64,000 nucleotides of DNA, taken from Ascarosepion bandense. Its lineage: Eukaryota; Mollusca; Cephalopoda; Sepiida; Sepiidae. The notes beneath the pieces are model-generated. The model did no database searches, was not told where the DNA came from, and worked only from the letters and a program-made list of their open reading frames with translations. Position 1 is the stretch's first letter; each line of letters begins with the position of its first letter. Shown here one piece after another: positions 53,237 to 63,511 of the stretch. The stretch lies in NCBI GenBank assembly GCA_037127315.1, contig JBBBDQ010000403.1:2400001-2464000 (forward strand), written 5' to 3'. A program made the translations under genes and the position numbers.

Positions 53237-54370
53237 GAAATTAAGCGGGCAGTAGATGACGATTAATATTGCATTTAAATTTTTAAAGGTTTAACTTGAC
53301 TAGAAAATAAGAGACTGAAAGAGCGTTCCACACTGTTGGCATAGAACTTACAGTTACGATTTCAACTATAAAATGACGAAACCTGGCTGCCTATCTAGCA
53401 CTGCTCTTAAATTCGTAAAATCGAGGTACCAAAGGTGGAAGTACATGAGAAAAATTATCACGAAACAATTTATAGAAGAGGCACAGAAAAATACGTCATG
53501 GTGATAGAAAAGTGGCTGAAATGGAAATGCCAGGTCAGAATCAATAATATTGCAGATTCTTCTTTGGGGTTTACAAAAATTCTCTAAATATAGACAAGAA
53601 GCACCAGACAAGATGTGGCAGAAATAATGAAATCATGGACGGATGATAAACACAGAAATTTGTACATTAGGTTCTGGGGAAATCTAGCAATTGATTCAAT
53701 ATTATCTTTTGACTTCAACTCAGCGGAAAATATGAGTTCGAGAAAGTGAAATGAGTTACTCTTCTGGAAGTTTGACTCAACAATGCCAATAGAAGGCAAA
53801 AGTGTTCTTTTTCGATTAAAATATTGTATTTTATCTTGGATTCGTTAAAATTAACAAGCTATTCCTTGCCTCAGTTAACAACAGATTGTATGTTATTTTT
53901 TAGATCAGCTGCCAATTTAACCTTACCGAAAAGATCAGACTTATTATTAAGACAGTAGTAAATAGTTGTGTCATCAGCATAGATACCGAGTTGAGAACAG
54001 ATTTCATTAGAAAGTTCGTTGACGAAAATTAGGAACATTTTAGGTCCAAGGGTAGAGCCCTTGATTACACCTGTATCAATGCAAAAAAAGATATAGAAGA
54101 TTGGCCACTCAAGATGACTTTCATTTAGCGATTTTCCAAGAAAGAAGACAATGTGCCAAACACTGTCAAATGCTTTCGAAAGTATCCAAAGCAACATACC
54201 TAGCTTTATCATTCTTATCAAAAGCTTGATAGACTCTTCCAGTGATAATTGTTAATAATTGTTAATACATCAGTAGTTGTCATTAAGAAAGGGACGGCAT
54301 ATTGCTTGTCTTAAAGAAGGACCTGTGAGGTGAAATGGGTTGATTAAGGTCTCTTGTACTTTGCCATAAA
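53237..54370 (-). pseudogene. ancient LINE-A-like relic
   Basis: Minus-strand order as in LINE-A but strongly diverged: KAFDSVWHIVFF (motif A), GVIKGSTLGPKMFLIFVNEL (B), QLGIYADDTTIYYCLNNKSD (C), then FLELIFSAELKSKDNIESIA, CNIIDSDLAFPFQPL and a faint C-terminus. Numerous frameshifts. Much older than the other copies. Confidence 0.75.
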
Positions 54371-54504
54371 AGGGATAAAGCATTCTAAAGATTTATATAG
54401 TTTTTTCCTCATATGAGTTATTTTTATAGAGAAAAATGATGACACTAGTAAAACGTCAATAAAATTATAAAAATTATGTCATTTTTCTGGTACGTTAAAC
54501 TAGG

Positions 54505-54705
54505 CATTCACTTACGTACACTTGTCCCTTCCCTTCACTTATGGGTTAAATAACAGGACAGATTAGGTTCTGTAGTCTTGGCTGTCAACCAGTCTATGAC
54601 AGAAAGCAATGGTAACCTATTGCGGGATAATCTTTTGCCCAGTCAGTCATGTCTCTTTTGAAACATGATCGCCTAAAGCGTTTATTACGTATGGCACTTA
54701 GCTGA
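54505..54705 (+). repeat. SINE-A, 5'-truncated
   Basis: Starts at GGCATTCACTTACGTACAC and keeps the body (TATGGGTTAAATAACAGGAC, CAACCAGTCTATGACAGAAA) to GGCACTTAGCTGA. Confidence 0.82.
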
Positions 54706-54774
54706 ATCTATGTATATAATAATACATATTATTGATTAAGTTTATAGTATTTTATAAATAAATCTAAATAGGTT

Positions 54775-54930
54775 TGTTTGTTTATTTAACAGTATATCAA
54801 CATCTTATGGGTCATTTAATGCTGAAATTTAATTTTGTTGGGAGCTTTGATTTGATTTATTTGTTTAATACATATCAACTCCTTATGAGTTATTTAATTC
54901 TGAAATTTAATTTTTTTTCAAGATTTGGTA
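54775..54930 (+). repeat. tandem duplication of the repeat-E core word
   Basis: Two ~83-bp units, each TATCAACATCTTATGGGTCA or TATCAACTCCTTATGAGTTA, then TTTAATGCTGAAATTTAATT. These are the complement of the GGTTGATATGCC...TAATGACCC core that ends repeat E. The second runs into repeat K. Confidence 0.7.
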
Positions 54931-54972
54931 TTTTTTACGATGAAAATCTATTGCTGGTATTTTTAATATAAA

Positions 54973-55047
<75 letters not shown>

Positions 55048-55165
55048 CACATACATATATATTGTAACGAAAGACATGATTTACTCGGAAATCGAAACGA
55101 GCGCGAACGTGTCTTGCTTGCAAGATAATAACAAAAAAGAAAGATGGCCGCTATTGAAGACACAA
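54860..55165 (+). repeat. repeat K, sense copy with (TA)n(CA)n core
   Basis: Sense partner of 50196-50535: GATTTGGTATTTTTTACGAT, ATCTATTGCTGGTATTTTTA, microsatellite, TGTAACGAAAGACATGATTT, CGAGCGCGAACGTGTCTTGC, ATGGCCGCTATTGAAGACAC. Bases 55166-55730 continue without a feature I can name. Confidence 0.8.
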
Positions 55166-55734
55166 TTTATGCGTGCCTATCTCATCCAAAACGAGACGAT
55201 ATGTGCACACATGCACATTTTGGCCGTCTTGGAATGGCATAAAAAGCGGGTGCCGGGTCACAGTGAGGTTTTTTCGACAGACAGCGTGTGTGTTAAAGTC
55301 GAACGTGAGGATTGACAGGAAGAATGACGAAGAGGAAGTAGGAGCGGCTTAGTTGGTGTCTTGTAACGGCCGAGAAAGAGAAACTCGAAATCCATTTCCT
55401 TGAGGCCACCGAAGAAAAAAGAAAAGCAGCTGGCCTGCCGACGAGAGTTGCACTGCACTTTTTGATCACACTCATCATTTTCTTTTCAGTTGTTACTGAT
55501 GTTGAAAGACGGCAGGGGATGTAGTTCCTGTTATTTGGTACAGATCTTTGTTTCATAATTATGTTGATTAATATAACTCTACTTGTCGGCCCTAACAGAC
55601 TAGAATGTGGCATGTAAAAGACAACAACATTGCCTATTGTTACTGGGTAGATAGGGAATGCTATCAAAAGAAGCAAACAGATATGAGTATCAAATTCTAT
55701 TAACCCTTAATCCGCAGAATAGTGTATCTAAAAC

Positions 55735-55940
55735 TGTTGTGCTGTGATATCCGGCCGCCCGGATGTATAAAAGACAATGTGCGTTTAGCACGAAGAGTTT
55801 TCATTATCAAGGTCTTCATGAAGTAACACCTACTACGGCGAGAGACTGTAAATATTGTATATACCTTTGGCTGTACCAGTCTGGTAATAAAATAGTTTAC
55901 CTACATTTCATTGTGTATCTCTTTATTTCACGATACAACA
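55735..55940 (+). mobile_element. solo LTR with TATA box
   Basis: A 206-bp block starts TGTTGT and ends ACAACA. A strong TATA box, GTATAAAAGAC (TATAAAAG at 55766-55773), lies ~31 bp in, and AATAAAATAG lies at ~55887, giving plus orientation with a very short U3. Flanks AAAAC and AAAAG agree in 4 of 5 bases. A GC-rich hairpin ATCCGG/CCGGAT precedes the TATA box. Confidence 0.72.
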
Positions 55941-56019
55941 AAAAGACAAAAATATTGCCCGTTGTTATTAGCATATTGCGAATGATAGCAAATGGAGAAA
56001 ACGAAAATGTTGACTGACG

Positions 56020-56560
56020 AACCGGAAATATTAAAATACGAAGTGGAAGCTATATTCTCTAAATTGAGAAGAAAGAAATCAGCTGAAACAGACGGTATTG
56101 TAATAGAGATGCTGATAACTCTAGACGAATTCGGCGTGCACAGAATTACAAAAATAATAAATGAAATATAGAACAGCGGCAATATATCAGAAGACCTAAG
56201 CAGATCGATTTTTTATAGCACTACCTAAGAAGCCAGCTGAAAAGAAATGTGAACTCCAACCGAACAATCAGCTTGATGAGCCACACAAGAAAAAAACATC
56301 TTCCGGATTCTGATGAACAGAGCGAGCAGCAGAATCGGACCAGAGATAAGACAAGAACAGTGCGGGTTTGTAAAAAAACCCAAAGAAGGAATGCGATATT
56401 AATGCTCAGAATGTTACCCTGAAAGAGTAATACAAATGCAGAAGGATGTATACCTGTGTTTTATAGATTACGCAAAGGCGTTCGACAAAGTACACCACAA
56501 AGATTTGTTAGAGATGCTAAAAGATCTTGTCATAACCTTGGAACTACAGTAGAGTTATCA
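56020..56560 (+). pseudogene. RTE-like LINE, RT N-terminal part
   Basis: Reads EVEAIFSKLRRKKSAETDGI, then VIEMLITLDEFGVHRITKII and a NSGNISEDLSRS region. After shifts come NRASSRIRPEIRQEQCGFV, then VYLCFIDYAKAFDKVHHKDL plus LEMLKD (motif A). It supplies the part of the RTE RT missing from 9015-10110. Stops and shifts throughout. Confidence 0.78.
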
Positions 56561-56575
56561 ATAATCTCTTCCTTA

Positions 56576-56752
56576 TTCTTGCTTTTTTTGTGACGGCTAC
56601 AACCTCCAGGAATTTAAATGCAAAGTCAATACTCATCTCTTAACTACTTGACCCTAGTTCTTTCCACATCGTCCTGTAGATCCTTTCCTTTCTCTCCACC
56701 TTTGCAACTGTCATCACACCTGTATTCCCATCCTTCTCTTGCTCCTTTCTAA
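56576..56752 (+). pseudogene. LINE-A-type 3' end nested in RTE
   Basis: GTGACGGCTACAACCTCCAG, GAATTTAAATGCAAAGTCAA and a pyrimidine-rich 3' UTR like that of 60799-61215 (read in reverse). It interrupts the RTE relic. Confidence 0.7.
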
Positions 56753-56957
56753 TTGACAGCGAATCCTGGACGATCTCCTCAAGGATGAAGGAGAGACTCG
56801 AAGCAACATAAATGTGGTTCTACAGAAGGATGCTTTGGATACTATGGACATAATGTGTGAGCAACGACAAGGTTTTGAAGAGAATGCAAACGAAATAAAA
56901 TTTATACTTGACATCAGGAAAAGACAACTGAGGTTTTTGGGACACGTAATGAGGAAG
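56753..56957 (+). pseudogene. RTE-like LINE C-terminal part
   Basis: DSESWTISSRMKERLEAT, MWFYRRMLWILWT-like, then RKRQLRFLGHVMRK, interrupted by the SINE-A that follows. Confidence 0.72.
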
Positions 56958-56958
56958 A

Positions 56959-57248
56959 TCAGTCAGTTAAGTTCCATACGTGATACACGCTTTGGGCGAT
57001 CATGTCTCGAAAGAAACATGATTGACTGGGCAGAAGATTGCCATTGCTTTCTGCCGTAGACTGGTTGACAGACAAGGCTATACAATCCAATCTGTCCTGC
57101 TATTTAACCGATAATCGAAAGAAAGTGACGAATTAATACCTTTCCCAAGGGTATTTGCGCGTAAGTGAATGGAAGGAATTCAACTAGAATTCGAACTCGG
57201 CTCCTCGATTTGTCATTCCTAGTGAATATCCACTGCACCACAGCGCAC
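56959..57248 (-). repeat. SINE-A inserted in RTE
   Basis: Antisense full-length copy: CAGTCAGTTAAGTTCCATAC at its + strand start, GTGCACTGG-type head at the right (CACTGCACCACAGCGCAC). Confidence 0.86.
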
Positions 57249-57257
57249 TAGGATGGG

Positions 57258-58347
57258 CTCAACAATATAACATACGCGGATGACACAGTGTTGAAACCAG
57301 ACACTGAAAGGAAAATGTAGGATCTCTTACATAGGTAGCAAGAGAAAGCGAGAATTAAAGACTGAGCATAAATTTCACGAAAACTGAATACATCGTCATG
57401 ATCAAAAAGGAAACCCCCAAAATGCCACCTACAGGTCGCGGAAACTAAAATAAAACAGAAATTTAAATATCCAGTAAGTGTTCTGACAGAGGATGAAAGA
57501 TGCAATACTGAGATCCGAAGATGCACTGACATGGCCAAGGACACATTTCAAAATCTAATCAGAGTACCGAGAGACTGGAAGATATCATTGGAAACAAAGA
57601 AAAAGTTGTAAACTGCTATGTAATATCTGCCCTTTTATATGGCAGCGGTTGTTGAACGATCTCTTTAAAGATGAAGAAGCTCGAAGCAACAGAAATGTGG
57701 TTCTACAGAAGGATTCTGAGGATACCATGGACCTAGTACGTAAGCAATGACAACGTGTTGGAAAGGATGGAACCGAGAAAAAAAGTATACTTAGCATCAG
57801 TAAAAAAGGGCAGCCCCAAATGACAAATACAGGTCGGGGATACTAGAATCAAGCAGGTACAAAAATTTAAATACCTGGGAAGCGTTACAACAGAAGACGG
57901 AAAGAGATCCGAAGGCGAATTGGCATGGCGAAGGAAGCATTCCAGAAGTTGAGTAAAGTATTAAGAAACAGGACACTTTCGCTAGAAACTAGGAAGAGAG
58001 TACTGGATTGCTACGTGATGTCCGTCCTTCAATATGGCAGTGAATGTTGGACAATATAATCAAAGATGAAGGAAACACTTGAAGCAACTGAAATGTGGAT
58101 CTACAGAAGGATGCTGCAAATCTCATGTATCGAGCATGTGAGCAATGATGAGGTCTTGGAAATGATGGAAGCAAAGAGGACATTAATACTGAGCATCAGG
58201 AAGAGACACTTGAAGTTCCTGGGACACGCAATAAGGAAGGAGGGCCTGGAGAAGGCGTGCTCAGAGCCACCAGGGATAGGGAAACGTGGAAAGCCATGAT
58301 CGCCTACATCATGAAGGGACAGGGCACATAGCAGAAGAATGAGGAAG
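57258..58347 (+). pseudogene. two consecutive RTE-like LINE relics
   Basis: Part 1 (57258-57810) begins at motif C (TYADDTVLKPDTERKM) and runs to EATEMWFYRRILRIPWT. Part 2 (57811-58347) starts over at NTGRGY..IKQVQKFKYLGS and runs to LDCYVMSVLQYGSECWTI, ATEMWIYRRMLQISCIEHVS, RKRHLKFLGHAIRKEGLEKA and AYIMKGQGT. Both are full of stops and shifts. Confidence 0.78.
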
Positions 58348-58377
58348 CGTGTATCACGTATGACACTTAACTGACTG
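58348..58377 (+). repeat. 30-bp SINE-A stub with 10-bp TSD
   Basis: CGTGTATCACGTATGACACT plus TAACTGACTG is exactly the last 30 bp of SINE-A. It is flanked by AATGAGGAAG on both sides (58338-58347 and 58378-58387). This is an extreme 5' truncation made by target-primed reverse transcription. Confidence 0.88.
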
Positions 58378-58387
58378 AATGAGGAAG

Positions 58388-58822
58388 GAAGGATAAGATA
58401 CTCACAGGACGGATAGAGGGAAAGAGAGACAGAGGAAAGCAGCGCGAGACCTACTTGATGAACTTGAGCAAATGGATGGCGGAGCGGGGTTTGGGAAAGA
58501 TACCAAGAGGGAAAACATCAAGAGTAACAAGGGACAGGGACAAGTGGAAGTCTATGATCGCCTACGTCCTAAAGGAACATGGCACATGAAGAAGAAGAAT
58601 GAGGAAAGAGGACTTGGAGAATCTAATATTCACAGGATGGATAAAGAGGAAAGAGAGACAGAGGAAAGCAGCGCGAGTCCTATTTGATAGGCTTGAGCAA
58701 ATGGATGGCGGATCGGGGTTTGGGAGAGATACCAAGAGGAAAATATTAAGAGTGACAAGGGACAGGGGTAAGTGGAAGTCCATGATCGCCTACGTCCTGA
58801 AGGGACACAGTACATAAAGGAG
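58388..58822 (+). repeat. tandem RTE 3' ends (two ~228-bp units)
   Basis: Two consecutive copies of the RTE C-terminus: RKSNKGQGQVE-type, then MIAYVLKEHGT, GAAGAAGAA, then again RVTRDRGKWKSMIAYVLKGH and ST. CGCCTACGTCCT is at 58559 and 58787, 228 bp apart. The GAAGAAGAA tail lies at the junction. Confidence 0.8.
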
Positions 58823-58951
58823 ACTAAGATAAAAAAGATCAAACAAATATATGGAACAAATTCTTGTTGCCATCAATCCGTAGAACTTCTCATCTAAATG
58901 ACAGCAGCATTGCCTCTTATTGGCATTTTGGGAATGATATCATAATCTGTT

Positions 58952-59325
58952 TTTTTTAAATCATTTCACCCCAAGTAAGGCATTCCACTGCCACTATTGC
59001 GCAGGGCGTTACATAGGGGAAGGGGATGAGAGAGAGTGGTTAGATATAGGAAATGTCAGAAGGAGATAGACGGGTAAGGATGTAGATGGGAAGAGTGTTT
59101 GAGGGAATGGATGCGAGTTAGTGTGTTAGGAAGTGTCTATTGACCTTACATGTTTAAATGTAAGGTCAATAGACACCTCCTAACACTTCCTGGAGATTGT
59201 AGTTGTCGCGGAAGCAAGTATGTTGAAGGAAATTCCACAGGCGGGAAGTGCGAGAAAAGAAGCTGTTGCGGTTACATCTTATCGGTTTCACTGTAAAAGG
59301 GTGGGACCTAATTGCTAATCTAGTA
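58952..59325 (-). pseudogene. LINE-A 3' end with inserted palindrome
   Basis: Antisense 3' UTR and C-terminal end (KPIRCNRN-type, SRTSRLWNFLQ-type). Normal order is disturbed at 59123-59186, where a 29-bp segment (TGTTAGGAAGTGTCTATTGA plus CCTTACAT) is followed by its own complement. Confidence 0.83.
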
Positions 59326-59456
59326 CCTGCAAACAAATATGTGATTCCAATTCTTGGGAGCTTTAACTATTAGGGTGAGTTAACTAAAAGACAATAGATT
59401 CCTTACAGACTTAAGTATAGGAATTTTAAAAAATCATACTCATGCATACGTCTGAC

Positions 59457-59780
59457 TTCTTCTTTTATGTACCTTGTCCTTTCAGGACGTAGGCGATCAT
59501 GGCTTTCCACATCTGGCCTGTTAGTATCAAATTCTCCAAGCCCTCCTTCCTCATTGCATATCCCAGGAACTTTAGTTGTCTCTTCCTGATGCACAGTATT
59601 AATTTCCTTTTCGTTTTCATCCTTTCCAAAGCATCGTCATTGCTCACATGCTCGTTCCATGATACCCGCACCATCCTTCCGTGGAACCTCATTTCAGCTG
59701 CTTCAAGTTTTTCCTTCATCTTCGAAGATATTGTCCAGCGTTCACGGCCATCTTGCTTAAAACTCTCTTCATGCTTTGTC
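59457..59780 (-). pseudogene. RTE-like LINE C-terminus
   Basis: Minus strand: ERWTISSKMKEKLEAAEMRF, HGRMVRVSWNEHVSNDDALE, RKRQLKFLGYAMRKEGLENL, ILTGQMWKAMIAYVLKGQGT and a GAAGAAG tail. About 106 codons are open, but an internal deletion fuses LTGQ to WKAMIAY, skipping ~45 residues. Confidence 0.82.
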
Positions 59781-59950
59781 CACAATTATCTATTTAGCTG
59801 TTATCTTACCGATTTGCCTCTTCTGATACAAAAATAACTTGTTGTCTCTTGAAGCCTCCCGTTAGGACTTGGAGTTACTACATCAAGCAAAGGCAAATAT
59901 TAATATTAATAATCATAGTAATGATAATAAAATCATATATTTATTTTATT

Positions 59951-60520
59951 CTGATGTTGATGGAAGTCTTCAAGACGAGATTTGCCGAGGTAAGTAGCTA
60001 GTATTAAGTTTACGAGTTTTATCCGAAAGTGAATATATGAATATTAATTTCTTTGTCGGTGATATAAGCTGAAGAATTCAGAATGGGGAATCATTCCTCG
60101 AGGCAGCGATCGATGAAACTGGGAAGGTAACAGTTATGGCTTTGCTTACATCTCATAAATATTTCTTTCGCTACTGAATTCTCGTCTCGTGTACTGTATT
60201 GTTCTTATATTTTCTGAAAAATGGGAATGATAAAACTATTCATAAGGGCAAGTTAAAGGATCCAGAAATCTCTTTCGGTAAATTGAAAATGCTGGCTTCG
60301 ACTTCTTTTCATGGGACCACCTCCCGTGGAAAACAAATATCATAACTGTCGAGATAAGAAAGTTTTGTCAAAGCAAGTACGTGAGACACTGTTCTCCGAT
60401 ACATACATGGGAAATTGGCTGAAAAGAAGTAAGGCAAATTACACTGATATCAATGATTTAGATTTCGAGAAAGTTTTCGGTAGGCCTATCAATTTAGCAT
60501 CGATCGACCATCATAAATAA
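59951..60520 (+). CDS. candidate small multi-exon gene (unrecognised)
   Basis: Three islets can be joined in one frame. Exon 1 (59954-59989) is MLMEVFKTRFAE, ending GAG|GTAAGT. Exon 2 (60083-60127) has acceptor AGAATTCAG| and reads NGESFLEAAIDETGK, ending AAG|GTAACAG. Exon 3 lies in an open frame to 60520 whose part from ~60361 reads VLSKQVRETLFSDTYMGNWL, then KRSKANYTDINDLDFEKVFG, RPINLASIDHHK and stop. A stop in that frame near 60287 means exon 3 must start after it; its acceptor (for example GATAAG at ~60359) is weak. AATAAA overlaps the stop codon. I do not recognise the protein. Balanced amino-acid composition and the splice-site matches suggest real coding DNA, but it may be a retrocopy or chance. 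Confidence 0.33.
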
Positions 60521-60710
60521 AAAAAATTATGGTCCCGGGATCCACTGCAGAAATCATCAGGTCTTAGTTGAATAAAAGCAAATAATAATTCTAAAATGAA
60601 ATCCATGGATATTTTCTAGAAATACACAAAAATAATTTTAGAGGAGAATGATATGGATATTTTAAGTGATTCTTTTCCTTGTGCCCTCCCCGTATGAATT
60701 TACGCGTGCT

Positions 60711-60790
60711 AGTAAACTAACTAGAGGGATGATTGAGTAATGGATAGCGTTTCGGATTAAGGAATCGGAGACCTACGTTCGAATTCCAGC
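60711..60790 (+). repeat. tRNA-like module truncated by LINE-A
   Basis: TGATTGAGTAATGGATAGCG (A-box-like), an imperfect anticodon arm and a perfect B-box GTTCGAATTCC followed by AGCCGG. It stops where the antisense LINE-A starts. Probably a SINE head. Confidence 0.5.
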
Positions 60791-60798
60791 CGGATTCA

Positions 60799-61215
60799 TT
60801 TTTTTTTAATCGTATCACCCCGAGCAAGGCTGTAATGCCACTGATGTGCAAGGGGCTACATAAGAGTAAAAAGATTAAGTAGAAGAGAGTGAAGAGAAAG
60901 ACGAACCAGTTAGAAGGGAGCAAGAGAAGGATAGGAATACAGGTGTGATGACAGTTGCAAATGTGGAGAGAAAGGAAAGGATATACGGGGTGGTGAAAAA
61001 ACAAACTAGAGTCAAGTGGTTAATAGATGAGTATTGACATTGCATTTAAATTCCTGGAGGTTGTAGCCGTCAGGAAAGCAGGAATGTGGAAGCGAGTTTC
61101 ACAGGCAGGAAGTGCGAGAGAAGAAGCTGCAGGAGTAGAATTGTTGTCTGCATTTGGTTAATCTAACTTTGAATGGGTGGGACCCAGTTACCAATCTGGT
61201 TGCACGAGTAAATTC
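60799..61215 (-). pseudogene. LINE-A subfamily 3' end
   Basis: Antisense. The 3' end is the reverse of GGGGTGATACGATTAAAAAA, and the body matches the sense piece at 56576-56752 (TTGCATTTAAATTCCTGGAG, then CAGGAAGTGCGAGAGAAGAA). Further right a divergent SINE-A-like trace lies at 61215-61330. Confidence 0.78.
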
Positions 61216-61599
61216 TCTTACGTGTTTTCCCTTGGTAAAGGTATAATCCATTTCCTCCCCACCCCAAGCTATGAGTAAAATAGCAGAACAGAGAGCGTTC
61301 TATATCCTTGGGTAGCAACTGGTTTTCTAGAAAAAGGAAAACTCTGAATTCAAACCCACTTGGAAAGGGTCAGGTTGTCGTGCCTAAACACACGCCACTT
61401 TTACTGCTGCTGCAGCACATGTGTTTCCCTTAAGACTCTAATAAGTCACGTGATATCTAGATCTATCTGGACTATATTGGCATCACGGTCCCACCATTTT
61501 ACCACTGAAATAGTTAAATGCAACCCCTCTTCTACTCTAATAGTTTCTTTTCTCACTATCTCCGTCTGTAGAACCCCCTTCCGTTTACTTATATAATAA

Positions 61600-62600
61600 A
61601 AACCGAAAGATGGAAAGAACGTAATGTAGGCATAAATATGTACGAAAATTAAACCACTGGTAACTGCGCAAATGACAAGTATTCAACGTCACAAACTATG
61701 CTGATAGTAATATTATACGAGAGACTACGGCTATATAGTGTTGGATGCACCGGTTCCCGTTCGACCACCGAAGTTAAGCAACATCGAGCCTGGTCAGTAC
61801 ATAAATGGGTGACCATTTGGGAATACCAGGTGCTGTAAACGTAAGGACCAAGAATGGTCCTCCAGGTTTGGGAGGTGGGTGCAGGGCTAAAACCCTGCCC
61901 CGTAAAAAACAGTTTGTTACAGCATCGAAAAGTTGCTGCCCTATGCACCATTGGGTGTGATGATAAATATTATACGAGAAATCATAAATACATTTGACAT
62001 TCGTTGGCAAACTACCTTCCGTTGAAATTTATAAAATATTACATGGATTTTCCAAAGTCTAAATATTTTCAGTTTTTTCTCGATTCTCTGGAAAAAAAAG
62101 TAACGTAGGCTTAAACGGGGAAAGGGAAACTGATGGAAACTGCACAAATGACCGGAATTTGACCACACAAAATTTAAAAAATAGTATCGGCATGAAAAAA
62201 GTAAAAATACAGCAAAAGCATTCTGTGTGATTTGGGAATTCGAAAGTATTACTAAATCGAGGCCAGAAGTTTAAACCCAATTTTCGTGATTAAGATAAGG
62301 AAGCGTTGACAGTTGGGGTATATCCATAAGAAGCTGAAGATCTTGGAAATATCTGGAGAATTGAAAAAGAAAACGTAGAATTGGATAGATAGTTAAGGTA
62401 AACCGCAGTTAAATAACCAGGATTTGACAGCGCAAAACGTACAAACTAGAATGTGCGGAAAAGAATAAAAATAAAAACATTATCTGTAACTTTACAATCC
62501 CAAGCAATTACCCAATCTAGACCAGAAGACCAAATACAATTATTGTGATTAAAGTCACTTGAACCACATTGAAAAACCAACTGATTACAATGATTTACCA
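61600..62600. repeat. degenerate ~250-bp tandem array split by a 5S-SINE
   Basis: Three diverged units share GTAACTGCGCAAATGACAAG / GGAAACTGCACAAATGACCG / AACCGCAGTTAAATAACCAG, followed by a TTTGAC..C.CAAA word. Units start near 61600, 62085 and 62345. The first is interrupted by the SINE at 61723-61965. Confidence 0.6.
61723..61965 (+). mobile_element. 5S rRNA-derived SINE with 14-bp TSD
   Basis: A 243-bp element has a 5S head (GACTACGGCTATATAGTGTT, CACCGGTTCCCGTTCGACCA, AAGTTAAGCAACATCGAGCC, AAATGGGTGACCATTTGGGA, ATACCAGGTGCTGTAAACGT). The body holds GGTCCTCCAGGTTTGGGAGG and AGGGCTAAAACCCTGCCCCG, then TAAAAAACAGTTTGTTACAG, with a TGATGATAA tail. Perfect AATATTATACGAGA copies flank it (61709-61722 and 61966-61979). 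This proves retrotransposition of a 5S-headed SINE, the SINE3-like architecture. Confidence 0.9.
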
Positions 62601-62720
62601 AGATCAGACTGTTGTCTAATCTTTGTTAGCATATTTACAAATTTTTGATTACCTCGGCCTTGTAATTTCGAACGGAAACCTTTATTTCGTTCACCGGGGT
62701 AGATTGTTCTAGTTCCACAT

Positions 62721-62750
62721 ACTGAGACATCCTCTTCCGGATGTCTCAGT
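62721..62750. other. perfect 12-bp hairpin
   Basis: ACTGAGACATCC and its complement GGATGTCTCAGT enclose TCTTCC and are followed by TTTT. It could be a cruciform or structured RNA end; no gene context supports a function. Confidence 0.7.
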
Positions 62751-62784
62751 TTTCAGTTATTTCTCTTTAACTCACCTTTCGTGC

Positions 62785-62885
62785 TGTGGCCACATATTGA
62801 ACTCACAGGTCAAATCACTGGATTACTTCAACCAACGGTTTTATTCATTGAGCCATGTGCCTATCTGTACATATAAACCTATTAC
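62785..62885 (-). repeat. tRNA-derived SINE relic, antisense
   Basis: The minus strand reads AGGCACATGGCTCAATGAAT (A-box TGGCTCAATGA) and later TGTGAGTTCAATATGTGG (B-box-like). This is a typical SINE head of another family. Body not identified. Confidence 0.45.
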
Positions 62886-63132
62886 CTCAGTAACCATTTT
62901 TTGGTTGAGCTCATATTACAATTTGTTATTACTGTTTTTATTTAGCACTCTGTATTGCTGATTTCTATATTGTATTCATATCTATGCTTGGACGGCTTAG
63001 GGGATTACTGTGGCCTAGCATATGCGCTGATTTCTTAAGTTCTTAGTTTTTCAGGTGATTTTGTTTGTTTATTATTTCAACCCCATCCCGAAGGAGATGG
63101 TGATCTCCCTTTTCCCTACATATAGTCTAAAT

Positions 63133-63492
63133 CAATGGTTCCCAGTGGGGTAATGAGCCCATATTTTTGGGGTAATGGATGTTTGGTTTGAGAATAGGTA
63201 ATCAGCTTATAATTTTACACTGTGCCAAATTATTAACGAGACAGCATTTCGAGGAAGAATTGCCCCTAACCCAATCTCTCTTAAAGTATCTTTTTTTCAA
63301 GCCTTGTGGAAAAAAAATCAAACTTTCTCCACTTTTTAGACACCAGATCATAGAACTGTAATCATAGTCAAATTTTGGTAATTGTTGTCACTAATATAGT
63401 TTCCTATATTACAGGTATTTGTTCATTGGGGTAATGGATAATAGTGTAATTGTATTTTGGGGTAATCGCAGCAAAAAGATTAGGAACCTATG
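63133..63492. mobile_element. hAT-type MITE with 8-bp TSD
   Basis: A 360-bp element starts CAATGGTTCCCA and ends TAGGAACCTATG, inverted termini matching at 9 of 10 bases (CAATGGTTCC/CATAGGTTCC). Exact 8-bp GTCTAAAT copies flank it (63125-63132 and 63493-63500). An 8-bp duplication and CAxTGGTTCC-type ends are hAT hallmarks. GGGGTAAT words near both ends add symmetry. No transposase. Confidence 0.87.
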
Positions 63493-63511
63493 GTCTAAAT
63501 AGTTACAATAC

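Noticed and set aside
55258..55676. Minus-strand frames of 66-127 codons beside repeat K
   Set aside because: No recognisable domain, no supporting splice or promoter signals, and overlapping competing frames.
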